DNA from: CAUPWF01 sp964367685
GTDB lineage: Bacteria > Bacillota > Clostridia > Lachnospirales > Lachnospiraceae
Assembly: GCA_964367685.1 (NCBI GenBank)
Contig: CAYIYM010000001.1
Location: 169,474-233,473 of the forward strand
Direction of reading: 5' to 3'
DNA length: 64,000 nucleotides
Shown: piece after piece, positions 1-8,174 of the stretch
How positions within the stretch are numbered: the first letter of the stretch is position 1
Layout: every line of letters starts with the position of its first letter
The notes under the pieces: model-generated
Databases searched by the model: none
The model's input: only the letters and a program-made list of their open reading frames with translations
Told to the model about the DNA's origin: nothing
Position numbers and translations under genes: made by a program

Positions 1-554
1 CCTTCTTCGTCTACCAATGTTAGTATTGGATATTTTGAATATGCATTCACATTCATAATCATAGTTGACAATTGTTCTGCCACTTCAAAATTTTGACTCC
101 CATAAAGTAAGCCGCCTACCGGATATTGCATTAATTTATCTCGCGTCTTCTCTCCTGCTTGAATCACAGTCCTCATTCCTGTCAAATCTTCGGGAGTAAT
201 AATCAACAATTGAGCCACTTTATCCTCAACGCTCATTTTACTTAAATCTTCTTCCACTTGTTCTAATGTAGATGTTTTTTTTACACTTGACAATTCCTCT
301 GATTCTATTTTTCTGTCCTCACCTTGCTTTTCAATTGTCAGATCACCTTCATTTATTTTCGTCTTATCTCCACGTAAAGAATAAAAGACAGAGGTGCCTA
401 TTGCGCATATTGCAAGTAATAGAATTAACACAATAATTAAAACTTTATATTTATAAAATCCCTTCTTTTGTTGAAATAAATTCTTGTATTTTTTATAACG
501 TTGCTTCATATCTTTTTTTCTTAATTTAGCAATATTTCTTTTATTATTTCTCAC
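1..554 (-). CDS. Family 3 glycoside hydrolase (beta-N-acetylhexosaminidase-like), N-terminal part
   Basis: I translated this partial gene from the sequence; it runs off the left edge of the window. It starts at a GTG that follows the stop codon of the reductase gene directly, with GGGGGA about 9 bases upstream. About 184 codons are visible: a basic N-terminus, one membrane anchor near residues 36-58 (KVLIIVLILLLAICAIG), a charged linker, then MSVEDKVAQLLII, PVGGLLYGSQNF and PILTLVDEEG. These match the start of the GH3/NagZ TIM barrel. By family, such proteins cleave beta-linked N-acetylglucosamine or related sugars; here the enzyme would be membrane-anchored outside the cell. The catalytic residues lie beyond the window. 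Confidence 0.8.
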   Translation of the reverse strand, partial: MRNNKRNIAKLRKKDMKQRYKKYKNLFQQKKGFYKYKVLIIVLILLLAICAIGTSVFYSLRGDKTKINEGDLTIEKQGEDRKIESEELSSVKKTSTLEQVEEDLSKMSVEDKVAQLLIITPEDLTGMRTVIQAGEKTRDKLMQYPVGGLLYGSQNFEVAEQLSTMIMNVNAYSKYPILTLVDEE

Positions 555-1289
555 TTAAATATATCCCCCATCCATTGTAATAATTTGACCTGTGAGATAA
601 GAAGGTGCTTCAATCAGCATTAGAACTGCATTTGCCACTTCGTCTACCGTTCCCATTCTACCACAAGGAATGGATTCTATTAAGTCTTTTTTTTCTAATT
701 CATCTAAACATTGATTCATTTCCGTATCAATTACACCTAACGCCAAGGCATTGACTCGAACAAGGCTAGGTGCTAATTCCTTCGCCAAGGCTTTAGTCAT
801 ACTATTCATCCCGCCCTTAGTCGCCGAATATACAACCTCGCAAGATGCACCAACATTCCCCCACATTGAGGATATATTGATAATACAGCCATATTTATTT
901 CGCACCATAAATGGAACGGCAGCTCTAGAACAATAAAAAACAGACGCTAGATTCGTCTGAATCATTTCATTCCATTGTTCATCGCTTGTATCTGTAAAAA
1001 GACCAATTTTCGATATTCCTGCATTGTTAACAAGTATATCTACTCCTCCAAATTCAGTTTCAATTATCTCAAATAATTTTCTTACCGTTTCTGAATCCCC
1101 CATATCCCCAACGAAAGTCATACATCGACTTCCTTTTTTCTCGCAATGCTTTTTTACTTCTTCTAAATCTTGTGGTGAATTCTTACACGTAATTATAATA
1201 TTGTAATTATTGTTTGCACACAAACATGCAATAGCTTTACCAATTCCTCTTGATGCACCTGTAATTAACATAGTTTTCTTCATTTTCAT
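555..1289 (-). CDS. Short-chain dehydrogenase/reductase, FabG or EF-P-reductase type
   Basis: This 244-residue Rossmann-fold reductase has the classical SDR motifs: TGASRGIGKA (NADP-binding glycine motif), NNAG, the catalytic serine in NISSMWG, and YSATK (Tyr-x3-Lys), ending in TGQIITMDGGY. The length is normal for FabG-like enzymes. The stretch SSMWGNVGASCEVVYSATKG resembles, from memory, the Firmicute group annotated as elongation factor P 5-aminopentanone reductase (YmfI-like) more than housekeeping FabG, and no fatty-acid genes lie nearby. It abuts the downstream GH3 gene, so the two are probably co-transcribed. The start has GAGGAG upstream; an in-frame ATG two codons later is an alternative. 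The exact substrate cannot be settled from sequence. Confidence 0.85.
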   Translation of the reverse strand: MKMKKTMLITGASRGIGKAIACLCANNNYNIIITCKNSPQDLEEVKKHCEKKGSRCMTFVGDMGDSETVRKLFEIIETEFGGVDILVNNAGISKIGLFTDTSDEQWNEMIQTNLASVFYCSRAAVPFMVRNKYGCIINISSMWGNVGASCEVVYSATKGGMNSMTKALAKELAPSLVRVNALALGVIDTEMNQCLDELEKKDLIESIPCGRMGTVDEVANAVLMLIEAPSYLTGQIITMDGGYI

Positions 1290-1334
1290 TTACTCCTCAT
1301 TCTAACAGTGTAATCTGTTTTAGAGAATTCTTCA

Positions 1335-1377
1335 AGAAAAAAGGAGTAGAAACTTTTGAATCTGTAGTTTCTACTCC
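1335..1377 (-). terminator. Rho-independent terminator of the HtrA gene
   Basis: On the minus strand a perfect 12-bp stem (GGAGTAGAAACT / AGTTTCTACTCC) with an 11-base loop is followed by TTTTTTCTT. It lies about 42 bases past the htrA stop and separates htrA from the reductase gene. Confidence 0.9.
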
Positions 1378-1418
1378 ATATAAATAAATTTAGTTATCTT
1401 CTTATCAAAGGAATTCGA

Positions 1419-2702
1419 TTAGTTAGAAGCGCCTTGTAATTTAACTTTTACAACACTTTCTTTATACTCTCCTGTTTCATCTTGTACTTGAATTGTCACG
1501 TCCACTTCTTCTCCAATTGCATAATAAGTCAAGGTTTCTTGAAGACTTTCTCTTGATGTGATTTCTGTACCATTTAGGTTAGTAATGATACATCCTTTTG
1601 GCATTCCAGCTGCTTGAGCTGCTCCGCCTTCGATTACCTCTAGAACATATGCTCCCATTGGCATTTGATACATTTCTGAGAATTCAGTTGTAACTGACTG
1701 AATACCTACACCAATATATCCTCGATCCTCTTCTGCAACTTTATCACGTGTAACTAATGTCATTAATGCATTGATAGTTTCTGACGCCTCTGAAATCGGA
1801 ATCGCATACCCTATTCCCTCTATCTCAGTATCTCCTAATTTCGCAGTGTTAATACCAATCACTTCACCTTTCATGTTTAACAAAGCTCCACCACTGTTTC
1901 CTGGATTAATAGCCGCATCTGTTTGAATAAGTGTTGAATCAATCAAATCAATTTCTCTACCTGTTGCACTTACAACTCCCGTTGTTACTGATTGACCATA
2001 TCCTAATGCATTACCTATTGCAACCACTTGTTCCCCTGCATTTAAATCATCTGAATTTCCAAGGGTTGCTATCTTCATACTATTCAATGTTTCTTCTTTT
2101 ATATTCTCCAACTTAATTGATATCACCGCTAAATCTTTCGCCGCATTCGCTCCTTTTACTTGGGCTTCAACACTATCTTCATTCGAAAATGTAACTGTTA
2201 ATGTAGTTGTTCCCTCAATTACATGATTATTAGTCAGAATAAGTAATTCGTCCTCTGTTTTATCAATAATTATTCCAGAACCTGCACTTGTATTTTCTAT
2301 TACCTGGTTCCCTCCAAAGTAATTCTGTATTTCTTGCACACTCATATTTGTAATCGAAACAATGGATGGCATTACATTTTTCGCAATTGTAGCAACATCC
2401 GATTGCACTTCAGAAGATGTGCTTGTTACCATTGTTGCTTCTACATTCTTAGTTGTTACTTCTGTATCTTTATGAAAAAGTCTTTCGCCTAATTCTGTAA
2501 CACCAAAGAAACTTGCTCCACTGATTGTTCCAAATAAAACTGCTGCACATGCTATTTTCCCAAACTTATTAAATCTTTCCTTTTGTTTTGCCTGTTTTAC
2601 ATTTTTAGCCATCATTTTTTCTTCAATTCTTCTTTGAAGTTCTAATTCTTCATCTCTATTATTCTTGTGTCCTAAATCTTCGTAGTTATAATTATTTTCC
2701 AT
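1419..2702 (-). CDS. htrA: HtrA/DegP-type membrane-anchored serine protease with PDZ domain
   Basis: This trypsin-like S1C protease degrades misfolded proteins at the cell surface. The start was moved from a TTG at 2726 to the ATG at 2702 (MENNYNYEDLG), because AAGGGAAG lies 5 bases upstream; the protein is then 427 residues. It has a cytoplasmic N-terminus, one membrane segment at about residues 43-65, and a protease domain with the catalytic triad visible: His in ILTNNHVIEG, Asp in AKDLAVISI and Ser in INPGNSGGALLN. One PDZ domain follows (about residues 325-420). The gene stands alone between its own terminator and the terminator of the upstream cohesin-like gene. Confidence 0.95.
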   Translation of the reverse strand: MENNYNYEDLGHKNNRDEELELQRRIEEKMMAKNVKQAKQKERFNKFGKIACAAVLFGTISGASFFGVTELGERLFHKDTEVTTKNVEATMVTSTSSEVQSDVATIAKNVMPSIVSITNMSVQEIQNYFGGNQVIENTSAGSGIIIDKTEDELLILTNNHVIEGTTTLTVTFSNEDSVEAQVKGANAAKDLAVISIKLENIKEETLNSMKIATLGNSDDLNAGEQVVAIGNALGYGQSVTTGVVSATGREIDLIDSTLIQTDAAINPGNSGGALLNMKGEVIGINTAKLGDTEIEGIGYAIPISEASETINALMTLVTRDKVAEEDRGYIGVGIQSVTTEFSEMYQMPMGAYVLEVIEGGAAQAAGMPKGCIITNLNGTEITSRESLQETLTYYAIGEEVDVTIQVQDETGEYKESVVKVKLQGASN

Positions 2703-2796
2703 ATTATCTTCCCTTTCTGCGCTCAAATATTTTATATGTATTATTTAAATTCAGTTTAACTACTTTCTGTGATAAATGTGTGATTTTCCTATTAAG

Positions 2797-2834
2797 AAAG
2801 AGTGAAAAGGCAAATTGTTTTTCACAATTTGCCT
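2797..2834 (-). terminator. Terminator after the cohesin-like gene
   Basis: An 11-bp stem AGGCAAATTGT / ACAATTTGCCT is followed on the minus strand by TTTTC. It lies 25 bases past the stop of the cohesin-like gene and closes the long operon that includes cdaA and cdaR. Confidence 0.8.
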
Positions 2835-2858
2835 CTTAATTACAAAATAATTATTCTA

Positions 2859-4364
2859 TTAAAGATCAATAAATTCAATGTCATTATCTTGATATTTATC
2901 ACTTGTTGTCTTCTTACTCTTTCCGAATCGCTTCTCTTTAATGCTTTTTGATTTTATGACTGGTTTCTCTTCTTCATACTCATCGTAATCATCATCGTAA
3001 TCATCATCGTAGTCATCGTAGTCATCATAATCATCTACATCATCATACTCGTAATCATTGTATTCATCATCAAATTCATCGTCATAGTCATCTAGATTTT
3101 CATCTACTTCCTCATCTTTAAAGTATGCTTCCTCACTCTTAAGTTCCTTTAACTTATCGTAATCTTTCTTCTGTCCAGTTACTTTACTTGGTGATATCTC
3201 ATTAGATCCATCTTTCGTTTCTGTCAGATTATCATTATACTCAAATTCATCATACAAATCATCTAGTTCTATATTTCGATTTCTTAGTTTCACACCTACA
3301 ATTATCAAAAGTAAAATCAAGATAAACAGAACAATCCCCACTACAATCAAAGCAATCGGAAGGTTATCTATAATGAAATCAAAGGAAGATTCTGTTACAG
3401 CCTCAGGAACTAGTGGTATTTCACTTGACACTTCTGTCTCACCAATATATCTCTGATACGTTTGATCTATTTCATCATATTGATAAATACTTTGATTCCC
3501 TGTGCTGTCTAGTGCACTAATTAAAAACAAATCGGAATTCTCACTATCTTCCCAGGTTGGAAAAGCAAATCCATTAATGTTTAATGTTCTTTCAATATAT
3601 TTGTCAGATATTTCGTCTGTAATATCTCTATCAGTAATAATAATATGAGTTGTATCAGAAATACTTACCTGCACATATGGCGCGAATTCCATAGTCTCTT
3701 CATCATACATAAAGAAAGATTCGTCCCCCTCATTATCCGAGAGTAACGCTAATGCAGTTCCATTCATTTCACTAATAGCAGCCTCAATCTCATGACCATT
3801 ATAATTGATAGTACCTAATACAAATCCTTGTGGGAGTGCCTCGCTTCCAACACTTTTATAAATGGAATATGTTTTGTCTCCAACAATCACCGAAGCATCT
3901 TCTAATAGTAGTGAAACCTCAACCTCTGTTCCGCCTTCTACTTCAATTGTGGAGTTGCCTTCTATTGCATCCAATTCTTCTCCCGATTCATCTTGAACAG
4001 ACGATTCTAGAATTGTAATCTTGGTTTCACCATGCTTTAATGCCATAAATGTAACTGTAGATGTTATTTCATCTGTATCATTTATTTCTTCTGTTTTTAA
4101 ATACAATTTGCCATCTTGTGCTGTTACATTTTCACCATTCAAGAATTGAATCTTTTCATCGTCGTATTCCATCTCAACACTCGCACTAGCCACTGTATCG
4201 GATGTGCTACGAACAACAATGTCAATATCAAATTCTTCACCTGCTTCAACTGTTAAGTCCGTAAATCGAATACTAGTCGATGCAGCGTTTACATCTAATG
4301 TAAAAACTGCACTCATTAAACTGAGCATCATTATAAAACTCATAACTTTGTTGCTTATCTTCAT
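2859..4364 (-). CDS. Secreted, membrane-anchored cohesin-like protein with Asp/Tyr-rich cytoplasmic tail
   Basis: This 501-residue protein has a signal peptide (about residues 1-27, ending near VNAAS) and a cohesin-like beta-sandwich at about 30-145 (SIRFTDLTVEAGEEFDIDI, EMEYDDEKIQFL). A second extracellular region follows to about 330, then one membrane helix at about 334-358 and an intracellular tail. Between about 418 and 463 the tail is almost only Asp, Glu and Tyr (repeats of DDYDDYDD type), followed by a lysine-rich end. At the DNA level this is a run of atcatcgta-like repeats at about 2980-3080. It is the last gene of the operon before the terminator, 16 bases after a small membrane protein. 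Fold assignment is by eye; the function is unknown. RBS AGAGG precedes the ATG. Confidence 0.8.
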   Translation of the reverse strand: MKISNKVMSFIMMLSLMSAVFTLDVNAASTSIRFTDLTVEAGEEFDIDIVVRSTSDTVASASVEMEYDDEKIQFLNGENVTAQDGKLYLKTEEINDTDEITSTVTFMALKHGETKITILESSVQDESGEELDAIEGNSTIEVEGGTEVEVSLLLEDASVIVGDKTYSIYKSVGSEALPQGFVLGTINYNGHEIEAAISEMNGTALALLSDNEGDESFFMYDEETMEFAPYVQVSISDTTHIIITDRDITDEISDKYIERTLNINGFAFPTWEDSENSDLFLISALDSTGNQSIYQYDEIDQTYQRYIGETEVSSEIPLVPEAVTESSFDFIIDNLPIALIVVGIVLFILILLLIIVGVKLRNRNIELDDLYDEFEYNDNLTETKDGSNEISPSKVTGQKKDYDKLKELKSEEAYFKDEEVDENLDDYDDEFDDEYNDYEYDDVDDYDDYDDYDDDYDDDYDEYEEEKPVIKSKSIKEKRFGKSKKTTSDKYQDNDIEFIDL

Positions 4365-4380
4365 GTATTTAACCTCTTTC

Positions 4381-4590
4381 CTAAGCTGCTCTATCTTCTA
4401 CGCTTTGCTCCAGTTCATATCCCACTATCTTAACACCCTCGAAATCTTTCAAACTATACACTAAAATCCCAAGTAAAATCAAGATAATTAACTCTATAAT
4501 AATCACTGTTCTTCTAATCAATCTTTTTTTTCTTTTTAGTCGAATTCTTTCCATCCTTTTATCTGGATGTTTCTGATATTCACCTGCCAT
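4381..4590 (-). CDS. Small single-pass membrane protein of unknown function
   Basis: This 69-residue protein has a strongly basic N-terminus (KRMERIRLKRKKRLIRR), one membrane helix at about residues 28-46 (TVIIIELIILILLGILVYSL) and a short polar exterior end. The charge pattern predicts an N-in, C-out topology. It starts 3 bases after the HPr-like gene, with an AGGTG site inside the end of that gene, and is followed after 16 bases by the cohesin-like gene. Its position suggests it works at the membrane with its neighbours, but I recognise no family. Confidence 0.75.
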   Translation of the reverse strand: MAGEYQKHPDKRMERIRLKRKKRLIRRTVIIIELIILILLGILVYSLKDFEGVKIVGYELEQSVEDRAA

Positions 4591-4593
4591 AAA

Positions 4594-4857
4594 TTAATCA
4601 CCTAATCCATTTTCAATCAACTTTACAATTGCATCAAGCGCTTTATCTTCGTCTATCCCCTCGCAGCTAAATGTTACTTCGTCACCATTTTTCACACATG
4701 CCCCAAGAACACTTAATACACTTTTTGCATTTGCTGTTGTATCTTTGATTGTAAATGTAATTTTGGACTCAAATTCCATTGCAACTCTACATAATATTCC
4801 CGCCGGTCTTAAATGAAGCCCCGTCGTATTCTTTATTTTCACTGTTCTGCTGACCAT
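4594..4857 (-). CDS. HPr-family phosphocarrier protein
   Basis: This 87-residue protein has the HPr fold pattern. TGLHLRPAG holds the phosphorylatable histidine (His15 type), and NAKSVLSVLGA holds the regulatory serine position (Ser46 type). Standard HPr of the sugar phosphotransferase system usually reads TGLHARPA and is not encoded with cdaR, so this may be a paralogue with a regulatory role rather than the general PTS carrier. The start was moved to the ATG at 4857: AGGGG lies 6 bases upstream of it, but directly abuts the longer TTG start at 4863. It sits 9 bases after cdaR. Confidence 0.88.
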   Translation of the reverse strand: MVSRTVKIKNTTGLHLRPAGILCRVAMEFESKITFTIKDTTANAKSVLSVLGACVKNGDEVTFSCEGIDEDKALDAIVKLIENGLGD

Positions 4858-4866
4858 ACTCAACCC

Positions 4867-6126
4867 CTATTTCTCTTCTAAAATAATTGGTACTGTTACT
4901 TTATCTACTACTTCACAGCCAGGAATTGTATCCACTTGTACATCTGCCGTGTAAGATCCAGCTTCTTTATATTGACTTAAATCAACGCTGAGTCTCACAT
5001 CTTTGATTTCTAAGGCAGAAACAACTTCTTCCACTCCTGAAAACGTTATCATCAAAGCCTCTTCTGTTGCATATGAAAAATCAAGACTTGGTGGATTTTC
5101 ATATACCATTATAGATTGCACCGGTATTTCTAGGCTTTTTGTCCCAATTTCATCAATTTGTACTGCCACTGCTATAGAATTGTTATTCTCATCATATAAT
5201 CTAGTGTTTTCAGGTAAATATTCACTAATATCAATAACATAATCTACTTTCCCCATCATATCGGTCACATCAAGTGCCGATGACGGAACGGTAATACGAT
5301 TGATACTGTCTAATATTTCCTTCTCTGCCGCTATTACGATTTCAGGAGGTTCAACTTGAATACTCGCCACATTATATCCCTCTTGTGGAACTCCACTTGT
5401 TGAAAATTCTAATGGTACGGCTTTCGTATCTAGTATTTGAACTTTTACTTCCACACCTTCCTTATTGTCTTCATAGCTAATTGTTAGCAATGTTTGATCA
5501 ATTGCTAAATTATTTTCATCATACAGAATAATTGTCGCTGGCAGTGCAGTGTCTTCCTCCACCCCAGTAATATTCACCTGCGCTTCTACTCTCTTAATAG
5601 AAGCAATGGTCGAGATCGGACCGCTTATCGATAGAGTTTCAGGTGTTGCAATCATCTCCCCTAAAGCAACTTCTTCTGGTAATTCACCTGTGGAAGCCGG
5701 CACAATTGGAAACGTCTTATGTTCTGTATCTTCGATGATTACTTTGATGTTTGTTGGCAAAGCCTCTGCCTGAATTGCAAGACGATCTATTCCAGTAACC
5801 CCTTCTATCTTCACTTTAACTGGGACTAATGATGATAATTCTAAATCCATAAAATCTGCTGTTGCGGTTACATTTTCGGTCGTAATTCTATTCAACACAC
5901 TTCTCTTTGCTTCTAATGTAACCAACACATGATGTTCATCATTCTCCACCTGATATACTTTTCCAGCATCAGTGACCAATTCTTCATTTAAAAATGTGAC
6001 CGGCACTTCTGAATATACTCTACTTATTACAGGATCTGCCACTTGATCAATTAGCCACCATGCAACAAACGCCATTAACAGTGCCATTAGTTTAATTACC
6101 CAATTATGGAGGATTTTACTTTTCAT
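4867..6126 (-). CDS. cdaR: CdaR, YbbR-repeat regulator of diadenylate cyclase
   Basis: CdaR proteins bind CdaA at the membrane and tune cyclic-di-AMP synthesis. This one is 419 residues long: an N-terminal membrane helix (about residues 8-27, VIKLMALLMAFVAWWLI) followed by several extracellular YbbR repeats (recurring patterns such as PVTFLNEE, IPVQSIMV and VPIILEEK). The start used here, ATG at 6126, has GGAGGT six bases upstream inside the end of cdaA, giving an 11-base overlap and translational coupling. A longer frame reaching 6183 has no ribosome site. Its partner cdaA is directly upstream; glmM, the usual third gene, is absent. Confidence 0.93.
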   Translation of the reverse strand: MKSKILHNWVIKLMALLMAFVAWWLIDQVADPVISRVYSEVPVTFLNEELVTDAGKVYQVENDEHHVLVTLEAKRSVLNRITTENVTATADFMDLELSSLVPVKVKIEGVTGIDRLAIQAEALPTNIKVIIEDTEHKTFPIVPASTGELPEEVALGEMIATPETLSISGPISTIASIKRVEAQVNITGVEEDTALPATIILYDENNLAIDQTLLTISYEDNKEGVEVKVQILDTKAVPLEFSTSGVPQEGYNVASIQVEPPEIVIAAEKEILDSINRITVPSSALDVTDMMGKVDYVIDISEYLPENTRLYDENNNSIAVAVQIDEIGTKSLEIPVQSIMVYENPPSLDFSYATEEALMITFSGVEEVVSALEIKDVRLSVDLSQYKEAGSYTADVQVDTIPGCEVVDKVTVPIILEEK

Positions 6127-6985
6127 TTTCACCTCCATTTCTTCGCAAGAACGATGACATTGTACGTTTGCGTTCAAGTACATCTATCACTCGAATTCTC
6201 TCGATCAAATCTCTTAAATCGTCTCTGCTCATATTTCTCTCTAAATTCCCATTAGATGCAACAGAAATTCTTCCAGTTTCTTCCGAAACCGCAATGACTA
6301 ATGCATCACTTACTTCACTCATCCCTATAGCAGCGCGATGTCTTGTACCCAACTCCTTACTAAGAGACATATTATCAGTCAATGGCAAATAACAAGTAGC
6401 AGCTGTAATTCGGTCTCCGCTAATGATAATAGCTCCGTCATGGAGTGGTGTATTATGTTCGAAAATATTCAATAAAATTTGGCTAGAAACCAAACAATCT
6501 AATTTAATACCAGTATTCTCATATTCTACTAACTTCACTGTATTTTCTATTACAATTAATGCTCCTGTTTTAACGGCAGACATGCTCATACAAGCATCCA
6601 CAATACCATTCCTAGTCATAGGAGAGAATTTGGCATTTTCTTTCTTTTTATCGAAAGGGACAATATCAAACAAAATATTCCTCTGTCCTAAATTCTCTAA
6701 TGCACGTCTAATTTCTGGTTGAAAAACGACAATTGCAACCGTCGCAATAATACTCATAGAAATTTCAACAAGGTATATAATTGTAGTCATCTTCAAACCA
6801 AATGCGATTAAAATAAAACAAGCAACTACTACAATCCCTTTTAATAACATCCATGTTTTTGTGTTTTTTATCCAAATAACTAGGTAGTAAAAAAGAACGG
6901 CAAGAATTAGAATTTCAACAAAATCAATCAGTTCCATATCAAATCCAAATGCCAAATCATTTAATACTTGTATAATTCGTTCCAT
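6116..6985 (-). CDS. cdaA: Diadenylate cyclase CdaA (c-di-AMP synthase)
   Basis: This membrane enzyme makes cyclic di-AMP from two ATP, a second messenger for potassium, osmotic and cell-wall control. The 289-residue protein has three predicted N-terminal membrane helices within about residues 20-90 and then the DAC domain. The domain's signature motifs are intact: DGA in PLHDGAIIISGD and RHR in GTRHRAAIGMSE. Length and layout are typical of CdaA. The start is supported by AGGAGG before ATG. It overlaps cdaR by 11 bases and follows two unknown membrane-protein genes. Confidence 0.96.
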   Translation of the reverse strand: MERIIQVLNDLAFGFDMELIDFVEILILAVLFYYLVIWIKNTKTWMLLKGIVVVACFILIAFGLKMTTIIYLVEISMSIIATVAIVVFQPEIRRALENLGQRNILFDIVPFDKKKENAKFSPMTRNGIVDACMSMSAVKTGALIVIENTVKLVEYENTGIKLDCLVSSQILLNIFEHNTPLHDGAIIISGDRITAATCYLPLTDNMSLSKELGTRHRAAIGMSEVSDALVIAVSEETGRISVASNGNLERNMSRDDLRDLIERIRVIDVLERKRTMSSFLRRNGGENEK

Positions 6986-7028
6986 TTTACTCCTCCTAAC
7001 TTAATTTATTTTATCAATCACTCTTAAA

Positions 7029-8174
7029 TTATAAATTCAATTCATTTTTCATCTTTTCTTTTAATAATTGATAATTTGCTTTTATATGTTTTGAATTCGG
7101 TGTTTTTCTCTGTGTTGTCGTATTATGATTCAATTCATTTTGCACAGCATCTGCATCTATTAATCGAGTGGATTCATCAACTGTTGACTTTATTCCTTTT
7201 GCTTTTTCTTCTTTCACTTTCGAGCCAACACTTCTTTTATAAACTTCATCTACATCGACTTCTTTTACTTTTTCAGTTCTTCGTACAACCTTTTTTTTCT
7301 TTGCTCCAAGCTTTGGAATCGCTTTGATATAGTAATAGTATTCATCATCTTCACATTCTAAGTATTCTGTTTTTTTATACTCTAAAGATCTTAGCATAAA
7401 TTCTATTATAAGGCCTAAAAGAACTGCTACTACATTACCAATTACTATTGAAACAACTGAAACTTTCACATCTAAAAAGCTACTTACTACGAAAATCAAT
7501 AGTAGATTACTTATTACACCCGATCCTACTGCATACTTCCATGAGTGATCAATTTGTATATGCTTAATACTTGAAACTAACGCAGTACTTACCATCAAAA
7601 CAATAAGTAATGCTAGCATATCTTTATTTAATACTAAATCTTTACCAAATTGAATTCCAATTGCAATCATATCATCTGGCATATCACTCGACATTTCTTT
7701 CATAATCTGAATCACAAAATATACAACTACACCACAAGCCATTGGTATTACCGTAAATAATGTCCCTGTCAATCCAAACACAATCGGCAGAGCGTATGGA
7801 ATGTCAAGAGCGAGGGCGATCGGAGTAAATAGTAATACAATCACTTGCCCTGATGAAAATCTAAAATAAAAAACATATACGACCAAACTTACCAATGCCA
7901 CTATTCCTGCTATTACAATAGATAAGCTATATGCATGTAACATCATTACTACAGACGATATTACTACAAGGCCTATCATAGGAATCAAGCTACAGAATAA
8001 AGAAAGTGCAATAACCACTATGACATTATCTATCATATCCATAAATCCAATTTGTGTATTAATATAAAATAAAACAATCAAACTTACAATAAACCGAAAG
8101 ACAATCTCCACCCAAATTGCTCTTTCTTTATAAAATTCCATTATTCTCCCGCGTGCTTCATAAAGGCTATCCAT
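7029..8174 (-). CDS. Polytopic membrane protein of unknown function with basic cytoplasmic tail
   Basis: This 381-residue protein has about 8-10 hydrophobic segments up to about residue 260, and then a soluble, lysine-rich tail (EDDEYYYYIKAIPKLGAKKK followed by alternating charged residues) of roughly 115 residues. The start was set at the third in-frame ATG (8174), since AAGGAG lies 7 bases upstream of it; it overlaps the preceding gene by 8 bases. The tyrosine-rich EDDEYYYYIKA block seems familiar from unannotated Lachnospiraceae proteins, but I know no function. It directly precedes cdaA, so a role in envelope or c-di-AMP physiology is a guess from position only. Confidence 0.7.
   Translation of the reverse strand: MDSLYEARGRIMEFYKERAIWVEIVFRFIVSLIVLFYINTQIGFMDMIDNVIVVIALSLFCSLIPMIGLVVISSVVMMLHAYSLSIVIAGIVALVSLVVYVFYFRFSSGQVIVLLFTPIALALDIPYALPIVFGLTGTLFTVIPMACGVVVYFVIQIMKEMSSDMPDDMIAIGIQFGKDLVLNKDMLALLIVLMVSTALVSSIKHIQIDHSWKYAVGSGVISNLLLIFVVSSFLDVKVSVVSIVIGNVVAVLLGLIIEFMLRSLEYKKTEYLECEDDEYYYYIKAIPKLGAKKKKVVRRTEKVKEVDVDEVYKRSVGSKVKEEKAKGIKSTVDESTRLIDADAVQNELNHNTTTQRKTPNSKHIKANYQLLKEKMKNELNL

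Noticed and set aside
751..936. Plus-strand open frames opposite the minus-strand genes throughout the window
   Set aside because: They are low-complexity antisense frames without ribosome sites, lying opposite well-supported genes.
2980..3090. Short tandem DNA repeats suggestive of a CRISPR-like or satellite array
   Set aside because: They are in-frame codons for the Asp/Tyr-rich tail of the cohesin-like protein; there are no uniform repeats with unique spacers.
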